From Solobacterium sp. (GTDB taxonomy: Bacteria > Bacillota_I > Bacilli_A > Erysipelotrichales > Erysipelotrichaceae): 34,845 nt of DNA. The stretch lies in assembly GCA_017539385.1 (NCBI GenBank), contig JAFYHC010000111.1, positions 1-34,845 on the forward strand, read 5' to 3'. The notes beneath the pieces were generated by a model. That model worked only from the letters and a program-made list of their open reading frames with translations, did not search any database and had not been told where the DNA came from. The position numbers and the translations under genes are program-made. Below are positions 7,832-16,427 of this stretch, piece after piece (the first letter of the stretch is position 1; every line of letters starts with the position of its first letter).

Positions 7832-8614
7832 TCAGAACAGACTCTTCAATCGATCGAAGTAGGACACTTTTCTTCCTCTCAGCATGCGTACCCATTCTTC
7901 CGGACACGTGTAGATTTCGATCTCTGTCGCATCATCCAGCGGATAGACGGAAGAATCCGTTCCCAGCAGTGCGCCTTTGAAGCTTTCTGACTTCCATACG
8001 ATATGCACCGTATCTTTGAGAATGATCGGTGCATACAAAGAGCGTGCCTTGGCATGGTGGATGCCGGCGATCTCTGCCATTTCGATCAGGTTCAGACCTT
8101 CCTGAATCACAGATCCGCCAATGGAACGGTTGTAGGCCGTTGAACCAAGCTGCGTACATACCAGCATCCCGGTGCCCCGGAATGTTTCAAAGTATTCCCC
8201 GTCCACGTACACATCGATCTTCTGTGTACGTCCGGGATTCTCAATGCGCACTTCGTTGATCGCATGGTGGACCATGACGCCTTTGACATCAACGTGCAGA
8301 AGCGGATACGTGACTTCTTCGAAATCACCGGCAAAGAACTTATCCATGAATTCACGGTAATCACTGTCCCGGTAGTCCGTATAGAAACCAAGTGTACCGG
8401 TATGGATCCCGTACAGCTGCATTTTCTTGAGACGGTAAAACCACTGGTGCACCGCATAGATGAATGTACCGTCACCGCCAATGATAAAGCCATAGTCCGC
8501 ATTGGCATCATCCCGGATAAATCCGGCATTCTGCAGTTCTTCTTCTGCATTCCGCTGGATCTGTGCAGATACCTCATCCGGACGTGCTATGATCGTATAC
8601 CGTTTCTTTTCCAC
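7832..8614 (-). CDS. nadK: NAD kinase
   Basis: This 260-residue enzyme phosphorylates NAD to NADP with ATP. The family signature GGDGT is at residues 46-50, the NE pair is at 120-121, and the glycine-rich 'GSTAYNRSIGG' lies at 157-167. The length is normal for Firmicute PpnK. The start is a GTG with GAGAGGAAG just upstream; the coiled-coil gene ends 10 bp before it. The enzyme supplies NADPH, which TrxB further along this strand would use, but I see no direct regulatory link. Confidence 0.92.
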   Translation of the reverse strand: MEKKRYTIIARPDEVSAQIQRNAEEELQNAGFIRDDANADYGFIIGGDGTFIYAVHQWFYRLKKMQLYGIHTGTLGFYTDYRDSDYREFMDKFFAGDFEEVTYPLLHVDVKGVMVHHAINEVRIENPGRTQKIDVYVDGEYFETFRGTGMLVCTQLGSTAYNRSIGGSVIQEGLNLIEMAEIAGIHHAKARSLYAPIILKDTVHIVWKSESFKGALLGTDSSVYPLDDATEIEIYTCPEEWVRMLRGRKVSYFDRLKSLF

Positions 8615-8624
8615 GTTCTTCCTC

Positions 8625-9845
8625 TCATTCTAACAGCGCTGCAGGCAGCTCACCCAGGCCGCATTCTTCAACACAGGATGCACTCATGCACAATACCGGA
8701 ATGCATAACAGCACCCATTTCATTGCATTGGCTTTCACCTGTGCATCTTCTATGGCTTCGCCTTTCAGCATATCCCGCAGCAGTACCAATTGTTTCTGGA
8801 TCTCAGAAATACCCAGTACTGCCTTCAGATAGTCTTCTGCCGCATTGCTTAATGCATTCAGTGCATTCACAAGACACTGCGGACGCTCTGTCGAAGCACC
8901 CATGTCCGTCAACTGGGCAAAGGCATATCCCTGTAGTGGGCCTGTCACTGCCAATTGGCGTATCTTTTCTTCACACCGGCTGATTGCTTCGGTGCGTTCA
9001 TTCAATGCATCAAAGCTCTTCTGGATCCTTTCCAGCGATCTCTCATCTTTGCCGATCTCTTCCGAAAGACGCTCATCCTGACTGTGCAGGCTGGCATATT
9101 CTTCCAGGATCTGCCGGCGCTGCTTCTCTGCTTCTTTGATTTCTATCGCCAGGTCGTCTGCTTCTTTGCGAAACGAATCTGCCTGTGCCTTCAATGCGGC
9201 ATTGGCTGCTGTTTCCGCTTCGGCTTCCCGACGGTGCAGAAAACGTGCAAATACACCGGCATAGGTCGTTGCAATGCGATTCTCCGTATCTTTGATCTGT
9301 GCCTGCTTCTGGGCAGCCTGCCGCTGCAGATGGCCAAGCTTCTTCTCGATGTCTTCTGACTGGTGCTGTTTCCGTTCCAGTTCTCTGCCCAGATACTTTC
9401 TCTGTGCGATCTTGTTTTTCAGAAAGATCGTACGGCGTTCATGATCACTGACCAGCAGAGAATTCTTGACGGCATCCTGCTTGGATGTCAGCTCCTGCCG
9501 CTCTTTGCACAATTGCTGCAATTGCTGCAGCGTCTCGCGCAAAGCAGTCACTTCTGCATATTTCTGCAGGAAATCTTCCTGCCGTTTTTTGAATATATTC
9601 CGGCTGATGGCTTTCTTACGGATCCATTGATCCGTAAGTAGTGCCAATTGTCCGGCATTTCCAGCATACAGGTACTCCTGTACCGGTTCTTCCGTAATAC
9701 AGAGAGTTCCCTGAATGGGATATTTCCCCGGATCGCTTCCCGCAAGATCCGGAATCTCATAACGGGATAACTGCATGGCCCGCTTGACCAGATCACGTTC
9801 TGCATGATCCTGCAGTTCCTCATATCGGATTGTTTTTAACTCCAT
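8625..9845 (-). CDS. Coiled-coil protein of unknown function
   Basis: I do not recognise this 406-residue protein. Residues 1-85 form a globular, partly acidic domain. Residues about 90-295 are rich in Glu, Lys, Gln and Arg with heptad-like spacing (for example 'LRETLQQLQQLCKERQEL', 'LGHLQRQAAQKQAQIKDTE') and probably form a long coiled coil. The C-terminal 100 residues hold a short cysteine-containing hydrophobic stretch ('WVLLCIPVLCMSASC') that could associate with a membrane but looks too weak to call a helix. There is no signal peptide. GAGGAG precedes the ATG. It is followed by nadK after 10 bp and is probably the first gene of the operon that continues through nadK. Confidence 0.7.
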   Translation of the reverse strand: MELKTIRYEELQDHAERDLVKRAMQLSRYEIPDLAGSDPGKYPIQGTLCITEEPVQEYLYAGNAGQLALLTDQWIRKKAISRNIFKKRQEDFLQKYAEVTALRETLQQLQQLCKERQELTSKQDAVKNSLLVSDHERRTIFLKNKIAQRKYLGRELERKQHQSEDIEKKLGHLQRQAAQKQAQIKDTENRIATTYAGVFARFLHRREAEAETAANAALKAQADSFRKEADDLAIEIKEAEKQRRQILEEYASLHSQDERLSEEIGKDERSLERIQKSFDALNERTEAISRCEEKIRQLAVTGPLQGYAFAQLTDMGASTERPQCLVNALNALSNAAEDYLKAVLGISEIQKQLVLLRDMLKGEAIEDAQVKANAMKWVLLCIPVLCMSASCVEECGLGELPAALLE

Positions 9846-9861
9846 TCTCTCCTCTTACAGT

Positions 9862-9886
9862 CGAAAATGAGCACTTGTGTGCCCAT
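9862..9886 (-). terminator. Probable terminator after metG
   Basis: On the minus strand, ATGGGCAC and GTGCTCAT pair (one G-T) around a 4-base loop and are followed by TTTT. The hairpin lies 12 bp behind the metG stop and before the coiled-coil gene, so it separates the two transcripts. Confidence 0.6.
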
Positions 9887-9898
9887 TCCGTTTTATTG

Positions 9899-11842
9899 TC
9901 AGCTGATCCGTGTGCCCGGCTCCAGACCGTTCACTTCAACAACTGAGATTTCCTTGCCGTTCTTTCCCGCTAACAGCATGCCCTGCGATTCAACGCCGCG
10001 GATCATAGCCGGTTCCAGATTGGCAATGACGACGATATTCTTACCGATGACCTGTCCCGGTGTATAGCTCTGTGCCAGTCCGGATACGATCTGACGCGGT
10101 TTGCTTTCACCGAGGTTGACCTTCAGGATAAACAGCTTATCGGCATTCGGATGCCGCTCACAGCTGATGACCTTGCCTGCACGCAGATCGATCTTTTCAA
10201 AGTCAGCGATCGCAACAGCCGGCTTCGGCTTGCTTTCTTCTGCTTTCTTCTTCGCTGCAGCAATGGCCTTTTCATTTGCCTGTACCTGTGCTTCGACTTC
10301 CTTGCGGTCCAGACGTGCAAACAGGATATGCGGTGTCTCAGTGACCGTATGACCGGTCTCCAGATGACCGAAGGACTGGATGGAATCCATATCACGCTGT
10401 TCGGTATCCAGCTGATCCAGGATGCTTTCTGCTGTATCCGGAAGGAACGGCTTCAGCAGTACACCGGCAATACGGATCGTTTCCAGCAGGTTGTACAGCA
10501 CGGTCGCAAGACGTCCGATCTTGTCCGGATCCTTTGCCAGTGTCCATGGCGTTGTCTCATCGATATAACGGTTGCAGCGGCCGAACAGGTCCAGAATATC
10601 CTGGATCGCATCGGCAACACGCAGCTCAGTCATCTTCTCATCAACAGCCTTCACGGTACGCATCGCTGTATCTTTCAGGTCTTCGTCAACAGCTTCTTCG
10701 GCATACGGATTGGCGATCATGCCGTTGAAGTATTTGTTCTGCATGGACAGTGTACGGTTGACCAGGTTGCCCAGGTTATTTGCCAGATCACTGTTGATGC
10801 GCTCCACCATCAGTTCATATGTCACATGGCCGTCCTGTGCAAACGGCATCTCATGCAGCATGATAAAGCGCACAGCATCAACGCCGAACATCTTCACCAG
10901 GTCATCCGCATAGATGACATTGCCCTTGGACTTGGACATCTTGGAATCCCCGACTAACAGCCACGGATGACCGAATACCTGCTTCGGCAGCGGTTCATTC
11001 AGCGCCATTAACATGATCGGCCAGTAGATGGTATGGAAACGGATAATGTCCTTGCCGATCAGATGCAGATCTGCCGGCCAGTACTTCTTATACAGTTCCC
11101 CATGATTGCCGTCACAGTCATATCCCAGTCCGGTAATATAATTGCTCAGTGCATCGATCCACACATAGACGACATGATTCGGATCGAAATCGACCGGGAT
11201 ACCCCATTTGAACGATGTACGGGATACGCACAGGTCCTGCAGACCCGGACGCAGGAAGTTATTCAGCATTTCATTCTTCCGGCTTTCCGGCTGAATGAAT
11301 TCCGGATGATCTTCAATATACTGGATCAGACGGTCTGCATATTTGGACATACGGAAGAAGTATGCCTCTTCTGCCATCGGCTTTACTTCGCCGCCGCAGA
11401 TCGGACATTTGCCGTCCTTCAGCTGGCTCTTTGTATAGAATGCTTCACATTCCTGGCAATACAGTCCTTCATACGATCCCTTGTAGATATCACCCTGATC
11501 ATATAATCTCTTGAAGATCTTCTGGACCTGCCGTTCATGATATTCATCCGTTGTACGAATAAAGTGGTCATATGACACATTCATGACATCAAACTGCTGT
11601 TTGATCACACCGGCGACTTCGTCTACGAATTCCTTCGGTGTTACACCGGCCTGCTTTGCCTTTTCTTCTACTTTCTGGCCATGTTCATCCGTTCCTGTCT
11701 GGAAACGTACATCATAGCCGGTCGCTCTTTTATAGCGTGCAATTGCATCCGCAAGTACGATCTCATATACATTGCCGATATGCGGCTTTCCCGATGTATA
11801 TGCAATTGCGGTCGTCAGATAATAAGGTCCTTTGTTTTCCAT
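9899..11842 (-). CDS. metG: Methionyl-tRNA synthetase
   Basis: This 647-residue class I aminoacyl-tRNA synthetase charges tRNA-Met. The HIGN nucleotide-binding motif lies near residue 20 and KMSKSKGN near residue 310. A zinc knuckle with CQEC and CPIC pairs lies between them. The C-terminal 110 residues are a tRNA-binding OB-fold ('DLRAGKVISCERHPNADKLF') that also serves for dimerisation in this family. The start at 11842 has AGGAGG 7 bases ahead; an in-frame upstream extension lies inside the T-box terminator and is not used. Expression is controlled by the T-box leader. Confidence 0.96.
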   Translation of the reverse strand: MENKGPYYLTTAIAYTSGKPHIGNVYEIVLADAIARYKRATGYDVRFQTGTDEHGQKVEEKAKQAGVTPKEFVDEVAGVIKQQFDVMNVSYDHFIRTTDEYHERQVQKIFKRLYDQGDIYKGSYEGLYCQECEAFYTKSQLKDGKCPICGGEVKPMAEEAYFFRMSKYADRLIQYIEDHPEFIQPESRKNEMLNNFLRPGLQDLCVSRTSFKWGIPVDFDPNHVVYVWIDALSNYITGLGYDCDGNHGELYKKYWPADLHLIGKDIIRFHTIYWPIMLMALNEPLPKQVFGHPWLLVGDSKMSKSKGNVIYADDLVKMFGVDAVRFIMLHEMPFAQDGHVTYELMVERINSDLANNLGNLVNRTLSMQNKYFNGMIANPYAEEAVDEDLKDTAMRTVKAVDEKMTELRVADAIQDILDLFGRCNRYIDETTPWTLAKDPDKIGRLATVLYNLLETIRIAGVLLKPFLPDTAESILDQLDTEQRDMDSIQSFGHLETGHTVTETPHILFARLDRKEVEAQVQANEKAIAAAKKKAEESKPKPAVAIADFEKIDLRAGKVISCERHPNADKLFILKVNLGESKPRQIVSGLAQSYTPGQVIGKNIVVIANLEPAMIRGVESQGMLLAGKNGKEISVVEVNGLEPGTRIS

Positions 11843-11869
11843 TGTGCTGCCTCCTGTATGCAGAAAATA

Positions 11870-12085
11870 AAAACGTCCCGCGAAAGGACGTATTTCACGC
11901 GTTACCACCTTTACTTGTCTTTCACAAGACCACTCTTTCGCTGTAACGGGCTTTCCCGGGCCACACTACCTGTCGCATGACCTGCTCCGGAGCCATATTC
12001 ATCCCTGCTTTGATACGCACTTGCACCATCCGTACGCTCTCTTGGACCGCCGCAAAGATTACTCTTTCCTTCCCTGCATTTTACA
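11870..12085 (-). ncRNA. T-box riboswitch, methionine-specific
   Basis: The minus strand carries the T-box antiterminator sequence AAAGGTGGTAACGCGTG (11896-11912), followed by a terminator whose stem is CGTCC/GGACG (11874-11890) with a TTTTTATTTT run. Upstream is a Stem I region with the familiar GATGGTGCAAGTGCG segment and a specifier loop GAATATGGCTCC, in which ATG (11994-11996) is the Met codon. Uncharged tRNA-Met would stabilise the antiterminator and turn on metG. The 5' edge is approximate. Confidence 0.92.
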
Positions 12086-12091
12086 GTTGCT

Positions 12092-12097
12092 ATTATA
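12092..12097 (-). promoter_or_regulatory. -10 box of the metG T-box transcript
   Basis: A consensus TATAAT on the minus strand lies just upstream of the T-box leader. The -35 region at 17-18 bp spacing (TATGCA) is weak, so only the -10 assignment is supported. Confidence 0.5.
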
Positions 12098-12198
12098 GTC
12101 AAGAATCCCTGTTTTGCATAGTCTTTTTACTGCTGCAGGCATCTGTGCCAAGGGGTTATTCTTCAAGTTTATCGTGACCTTTTGCGGTTACTTTTTTA

Positions 12199-12227
12199 TT
12201 GTCAATAACAGGCATTGAGAGTATAGT
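12199..12227 (+). promoter_or_regulatory. Promoter of the cold-shock gene
   Basis: TTGTCA (12199-12204) and TATAGT (12222-12227) are separated by 17 bases. Transcription would begin near 12234 and give a leader of about 60 nt, which could hold cold-responsive structure as in other csp genes. Confidence 0.65.
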
Positions 12228-12295
12228 TAGATATGTATACGAATACCCCGGGGAGGAATATTCGCGCATACATAGAATAGGAGAATCAATAAACA

Positions 12296-12496
12296 ATGGC
12301 TACAGGCAAAGTTAAATGGTTCAACGCTGAAAAAGGGTATGGATTTATCACAACGGATGAAGGAAGAGATATCTTCGTACACTTCTCCGCGATCCAGCAG
12401 GACGGTTACAGGACTCTCGATGAAGGACAGTCGGTTACGTTTGACATCACAGAGAGTGACCGCGGCCCGCAAGCTTCCAATGTTGTAAAACTGTAA
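12296..12496 (+). CDS. Cold-shock protein (CspA family)
   Basis: This 66-residue single-domain protein has the RNP1 motif KGYGFIT and the RNP2 motif DIFVHF of the cold-shock domain. It binds single-stranded RNA and DNA in the cytoplasm as an RNA chaperone. The length is exactly that of the family. AGGAGAAT lies upstream of the ATG. The gene is monocistronic, between its own promoter and terminator. Confidence 0.95.
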   Translation: MATGKVKWFNAEKGYGFITTDEGRDIFVHFSAIQQDGYRTLDEGQSVTFDITESDRGPQASNVVKL

Positions 12497-12514
12497 GTTT
12501 CACTGGGAGTTCTT

Positions 12515-12544
12515 AAGATGACACTCAAACGTCATCTTTTTTTA
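12515..12544 (+). terminator. Terminator of the cold-shock gene
   Basis: AAGATGAC and GTCATCTT pair around an 8-base loop and run into a T7 tract, 18 bp behind the stop codon. Confidence 0.85.
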
Positions 12545-12557
12545 TGCTCTGCGGCAT

Positions 12558-12590
12558 GAGAAAAGCGAATTGACTTGCGTCATTCGCTTC
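12558..12590 (-). terminator. Terminator of the HTH regulator gene
   Basis: On the minus strand, GCGAATGAC pairs with GTCAATTCGC (one bulged base) around a 4-base loop and is followed by TTTTC, 25 bp behind the stop codon at 12616. Confidence 0.7.
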
Positions 12591-12615
12591 CCTGCACTCC
12601 CCCTCAGTCTGCCTC

Positions 12616-14082
12616 TTATACGTATTTCTCTTTGTATTCATTCAGAAGAGCATTCAGCTTTTCCGTCAGTTCTTCTTTTGTATAAAACAGTTCTGTCTTC
12701 TGGATCAATGCCTTCAGATAATCTTCGAATGCATCGTAGAAGGTAAATTCATTCAGAGCCATCAGGATCAGTCTTCCCTCTGAATTCAGGAACTGGAACA
12801 TCAGTTCCTGATCATACAGGAATACATACAGACCGTTCTGGATCGGTCCGATTGCTTTCTTCAGTACATGCAGGTCCGTATCCCCGATCGAGTCAATATA
12901 GCGCTCCAGCAGCTCGATCCGCTCTTTCATGGTAAGCGGCGTATACATATGGGACGGAAGATCCCGCAGAAGACCGCTCTCCATGAAGTCACGATAGCCT
13001 TCAAAACAGTGGATCATCGGTACTTTTCCGCTTCGTATCACTTCCCCATTGACTTCCACATATGCCAGGATCTTCTGGATCAGTGTATCCCGTTCCGGTA
13101 CTTCCTGTATTGTTTTCTCCTGCAGCAATTGCTCTGTCACGCTGTGGAACAGACACGGTGCCATCTCATAGATCAATCTGGCACGGATGTTATGAAAACT
13201 GAGGTCGGTCAGATAATGGAACATGATTTCGATGGAATTGGCAAAGGCAAACAGTTCCTTGGAATTATCCTTTGTCTCTTCAAACATCTTCTGGTATTCC
13301 CGTGCAATATCAGGATCCTGTATGCACAGTGCCTTCGCATGTCCGTTTTTCAGCATGACGACGGTATCCGATGTAATGACGGCATTTGTAAAATACGGGA
13401 CTTCATTCATACCGCTGTTCACAGTGCCGTACTGGTAGTAGACTCTGGTATTCGTATTGCCGACGATCTGAAGCGTGCATTTCAGTTTTGCAAGATTCAG
13501 GTATCCGCTGTCCTCATGCATATATTCATAGCTGTCATAATTGATCATCAGAATATAGTCGATCTGCAGATCCGGATATGTATGCTGCAAAGAGCGGATA
13601 AATACGGAAAACGATTCATCTGCGTCGGTCGCAAAGACCGCTATTTTTCCCTGTCCCTTCTGTGCCGCTGACAGGATCGCATCATAGACAGCACTGTTCA
13701 CTTCGAATTCATTGTTCAGCATACGCACGGTTTTCAATGAATCTTCTACATGGGCAGGCAGTTCAAAGTCCTGGCTGATGCGGATAAACGGCTCACGCAG
13801 GAATTTCTCCACCTCTTTCCGGCGATATACACTGACTCTGCCGTCCCGGTCGATTTCATAGGCTTCTATCATCTTTTCTTCTTCTCTTGGTGTCAGCTGC
13901 AGGAATGCGGACATCCTGCGGATCTGATCCATGGAAGAAGGATTCCGGGTCCCCTTCAGGATCTTATATGCCGTTGAACGGTCCATACTGCAGGCCTTGG
14001 CCAGATGCAGTATGCTCTTATGCTTTTCATTCAGATATTTTTTTAACAGGTTCGATAATTCACCCATGATCGCATCCCCCAC
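12616..14082 (-). CDS. Large HTH-type regulator of unknown ligand
   Basis: This 488-residue protein begins with an XRE/Cro-like helix-turn-helix ('ILHLAKACSMDRSTAYKILKG', about residues 23-43) followed by about 400 residues I cannot assign. That long part contains a region of alternating strands and helices ('GKIAVFATDADESFSVFI') that may be a sensing domain. It has no membrane segment. The start is uncertain: the GTG at 14082 has GGAG 4 bases ahead, while an ATG at 14067 has only GGGGG ahead; the difference is five residues. It is transcribed divergently from the flavoprotein gene at 14446, which makes that gene a likely target. Confidence 0.7.
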   Translation of the reverse strand: MGDAIMGELSNLLKKYLNEKHKSILHLAKACSMDRSTAYKILKGTRNPSSMDQIRRMSAFLQLTPREEEKMIEAYEIDRDGRVSVYRRKEVEKFLREPFIRISQDFELPAHVEDSLKTVRMLNNEFEVNSAVYDAILSAAQKGQGKIAVFATDADESFSVFIRSLQHTYPDLQIDYILMINYDSYEYMHEDSGYLNLAKLKCTLQIVGNTNTRVYYQYGTVNSGMNEVPYFTNAVITSDTVVMLKNGHAKALCIQDPDIAREYQKMFEETKDNSKELFAFANSIEIMFHYLTDLSFHNIRARLIYEMAPCLFHSVTEQLLQEKTIQEVPERDTLIQKILAYVEVNGEVIRSGKVPMIHCFEGYRDFMESGLLRDLPSHMYTPLTMKERIELLERYIDSIGDTDLHVLKKAIGPIQNGLYVFLYDQELMFQFLNSEGRLILMALNEFTFYDAFEDYLKALIQKTELFYTKEELTEKLNALLNEYKEKYV

Positions 14083-14122
14083 TCTGCTCCATCAGGGCCT
14101 TTCGGCATTATCCTCTGATTTT

Positions 14123-14151
14123 ATTCTATGTTCACAGAAAATTTATCACAA
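14123..14151 (-). promoter_or_regulatory. Promoter of the HTH regulator gene
   Basis: On the minus strand, TTGTGA (14146-14151) and TAGAAT (14123-14128) are separated by 17 bases. The leader would be about 35 nt. Confidence 0.5.
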
Positions 14152-14321
14152 TGTGTGGCAGAAAAGTGGACAACAATAAAACAATTGATAAATGTCAAAA
14201 TACCGCCATTTCAAGCGTCAAATCAACAGTTTTGTCATGCATGTATAACAATTATTGCCATGGAAAAGGACAGCATAGTGGCAAGGCTTCTGCAGCAGTA
14301 TGTCACTGGACATTCCCGGTG

Positions 14322-14343
14322 ATGTGTCCATATATGGACGCAT
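14322..14343. promoter_or_regulatory. Long palindrome upstream of the flavoprotein gene
   Basis: The 14-bp core GTCCATATATGGAC (14326-14339) is a perfect palindrome. Outside one mismatched pair it is extended by ATG/CAT, so 20 of 22 positions are symmetric. It lies about 100 bp upstream of the start at 14446. A second, weaker repeat, CAATAT and ATATTG (14384-14402), lies closer to the gene and next to a TACAAT box. The 14083-14445 gap holds no credible gene. Both repeats are candidate operators for the divergent regulator. Confidence 0.45.
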
Positions 14344-14445
14344 ACTGTTTCTGTCATATGCAGGCCTTCCCTCTTCCCTTCTACAATATAAACAGAATAT
14401 TGCATTTACATATCATTGAATGGAAAGATGGAAAGGAGTTTACAC

Positions 14446-16371
14446 ATGAATCCGTATTATCCTGTACTCTTTTCCCCGCTGAAGCTGGGAAAACGTATTG
14501 CCAAGAACCGTATTTTCATGTCGGCCATGGGTGACAACATGGGCGATCCGGATGGTTCGATCAGTGAGCAGCACATTGCCTACTATGCAGAGCGTGCCAA
14601 GGGCGGTGTCGGTGTCATCCTGACCGGGTGTATGGGTATTGATGATCCGCAGGGAAAAGCAACGCCAAGCCAGCCGCGCATCACCGATCCGAAGCATCAG
14701 AAGAATCTGGAGCGCCTTGCTCGGGAAGTGCACCGGTACGGGGCGCTGCTCATTCCGCAGATCCTGCATGCAGGTGAAATCGCCAAATGCACGGAAGGCG
14801 TTAAGCCGGTCTCTGTATCCCCGGTCAAAGATCATGAGGACGAGTACGAAGTCCTGACCGTGGAAAAGATCAAAGAGATCCAGAAGAAATTTGTACAGTC
14901 TGCACTCATTGCCAAACTGACACACTGCGACGGTGTCGAGATCCACGCTGCCCACATGTATCTGATCAGCCAGTTCCTTCTGCCGCGCTACAACCAGCGC
15001 ACGGATGACTATGGCGGATCACTGGAAAACAGAGCACGCTTTGGTCTGGAAGTGCTGCGGGCAGTGCGTGCAGCAGTCGGTCCGGACTTTGTCGTGGGGG
15101 TGCGTCTGGGCATCCATTATGTGGGATTCCCGGATGGACTCACAGAAGAAGACAGTGTGCAGCTTTGCAAATGGTATGAAGAAGCCGGTGCAGACTTCAT
15201 CGATGTCTCCGCCAGCCTTGCATTACCTGGCAATCTGATTGAAACGATGAGCCGTCCGGAAGGCAACCGTGTTGCGCTGACCGACTCCGTGCGAGGAAGC
15301 GTCAAGGTACCGATGGGTGTCCTTGGCAAGATCCGCACACCGGGATTCTGCGAAGATCTCTTAGCCAATGACCGGTGTGATTTTGTGGTCATCGGACGTC
15401 AGCTGATCTGTGATCCATACTGGGCAAACAAAGCAAAAGCAGGCAAAGCAGATGAGATCCTGCCATGTCTGTCCTGCAGCGAAGGATGTTCGAAAGAACT
15501 GAATATCCATAACTCTGTACGCTGTGTGCTCAATCCGGAAGCCGGCTATGAATTCTATAAGAAACTGGAACCGATGCCGGCCGTGAAGAAGAAAGTCGCT
15601 GTTGTGGGCGGCGGACTCTCCGGCATGCAGGCAGCCATAACCGCCGCTTCCCGCGGTCACTCTGTTGTGCTTCTTGAAGCAGCTGAGCGGCTTGGCGGAC
15701 AGATGCACTTAGCCAAAGTATCCCCGCACAAAGATGTCATTGGCAAAGCAGAGAAATGGTTCGAAGAAGAACTTGGACGCAGAGGCGTAGAAGTGCGCCT
15801 TGGCGTCAAGGCAGACAAAGCAGCGATCGATGCCATTGCACCGGATGCTGTGATCCTTGCGACTGGTGCTGTGCCGCTGGTATTGCCGATCCCGGGCATT
15901 GAGAAAGGTGTACAGGCATGGGATCTGCTGGCCGGGAAAGTAGAAGCGCCAAAGGGCAGAAAAGTCGTCATCGTGGGCGGAGGCATCGTCGGCTGCGAGA
16001 TCGCAGAATGCCTCATGGCAGACAACGATGTAACGATTCTGGAAATGATGCCGGGAATCGCCGGAAATCTCTTCCCATTCACAAAGATGGACATGGTCGC
16101 AGCCTTCCAGAAATTCGGTGTAAAGCCAATTGTCGAAGCGAAAGTCAAAGAGATCCAGGATGATGCGGTTGTCTTTGAAAAAGGCGGTGAAACCATGCGG
16201 GCAGAAGCAGACTGCATCATAATCGCACTTGGCCAGACATCCTTCGGCAGAGAATTTGTTGAGGAACTGGAAGATGCCGGTTATGAAGTCACTGCAGTCG
16301 GTGATCTTGCCCGTCCATCGGACTTCCTCAATGCCACAACGACCGGTTTCTTTGCCGGACTCAATCTGTAA
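14446..16371 (+). CDS. Old-yellow-enzyme/2,4-dienoyl-CoA-reductase-type NAD(P)H flavoprotein
   Basis: This 641-residue enzyme has the three-part layout of 2,4-dienoyl-CoA reductase, enoate reductase and related BaiCD/BaiH-like proteins. Residues 1-335 form an FMN-binding TIM barrel with 'EIHAAHMYLISQFLLP' and YGGSLENR at 189-196. Cysteines 341, 344, 348 and 360 match the [4Fe-4S] motif. The FAD-binding GGGLSGMQAA begins at 388, and a second dinucleotide fold, GGGIVGCEIA, begins near 511. It reduces a double bond next to an electron-withdrawing group; the substrate cannot be read from the sequence. AGGAG lies 8 bases before the ATG. It is monocistronic and divergent from the large HTH regulator. 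Confidence 0.88.
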   Translation: MNPYYPVLFSPLKLGKRIAKNRIFMSAMGDNMGDPDGSISEQHIAYYAERAKGGVGVILTGCMGIDDPQGKATPSQPRITDPKHQKNLERLAREVHRYGALLIPQILHAGEIAKCTEGVKPVSVSPVKDHEDEYEVLTVEKIKEIQKKFVQSALIAKLTHCDGVEIHAAHMYLISQFLLPRYNQRTDDYGGSLENRARFGLEVLRAVRAAVGPDFVVGVRLGIHYVGFPDGLTEEDSVQLCKWYEEAGADFIDVSASLALPGNLIETMSRPEGNRVALTDSVRGSVKVPMGVLGKIRTPGFCEDLLANDRCDFVVIGRQLICDPYWANKAKAGKADEILPCLSCSEGCSKELNIHNSVRCVLNPEAGYEFYKKLEPMPAVKKKVAVVGGGLSGMQAAITAASRGHSVVLLEAAERLGGQMHLAKVSPHKDVIGKAEKWFEEELGRRGVEVRLGVKADKAAIDAIAPDAVILATGAVPLVLPIPGIEKGVQAWDLLAGKVEAPKGRKVVIVGGGIVGCEIAECLMADNDVTILEMMPGIAGNLFPFTKMDMVAAFQKFGVKPIVEAKVKEIQDDAVVFEKGGETMRAEADCIIIALGQTSFGREFVEELEDAGYEVTAVGDLARPSDFLNATTTGFFAGLNL

Positions 16372-16393
16372 AAAGATCGATACGCACAATTGC

Positions 16394-16418
16394 AAAAGCG
16401 GGCCCAGCCCGCTTTTTG
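16394..16418. terminator. Bidirectional terminator between the flavoprotein and aldolase genes
   Basis: GCGGGC and GCCCGC pair around a 3-base loop, with AAAA on the left and TTTTT on the right. It can therefore end both the plus-strand flavoprotein transcript and the minus-strand aldolase transcript. Confidence 0.85.
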
Positions 16419-16427
16419 CATGTATGC

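Noticed and set aside
12097..12198. Possible small RNA between the T-box and the cold-shock promoter
   Set aside because: Only AT-rich promoter text is visible; no stem with a T-run or known RNA motif was found.
14151..14534. Possible small plus-strand gene of 127 codons before the flavoprotein
   Set aside because: It overlaps the flavoprotein gene out of frame, includes the palindrome, and has no ribosome-binding site or recognisable domain.
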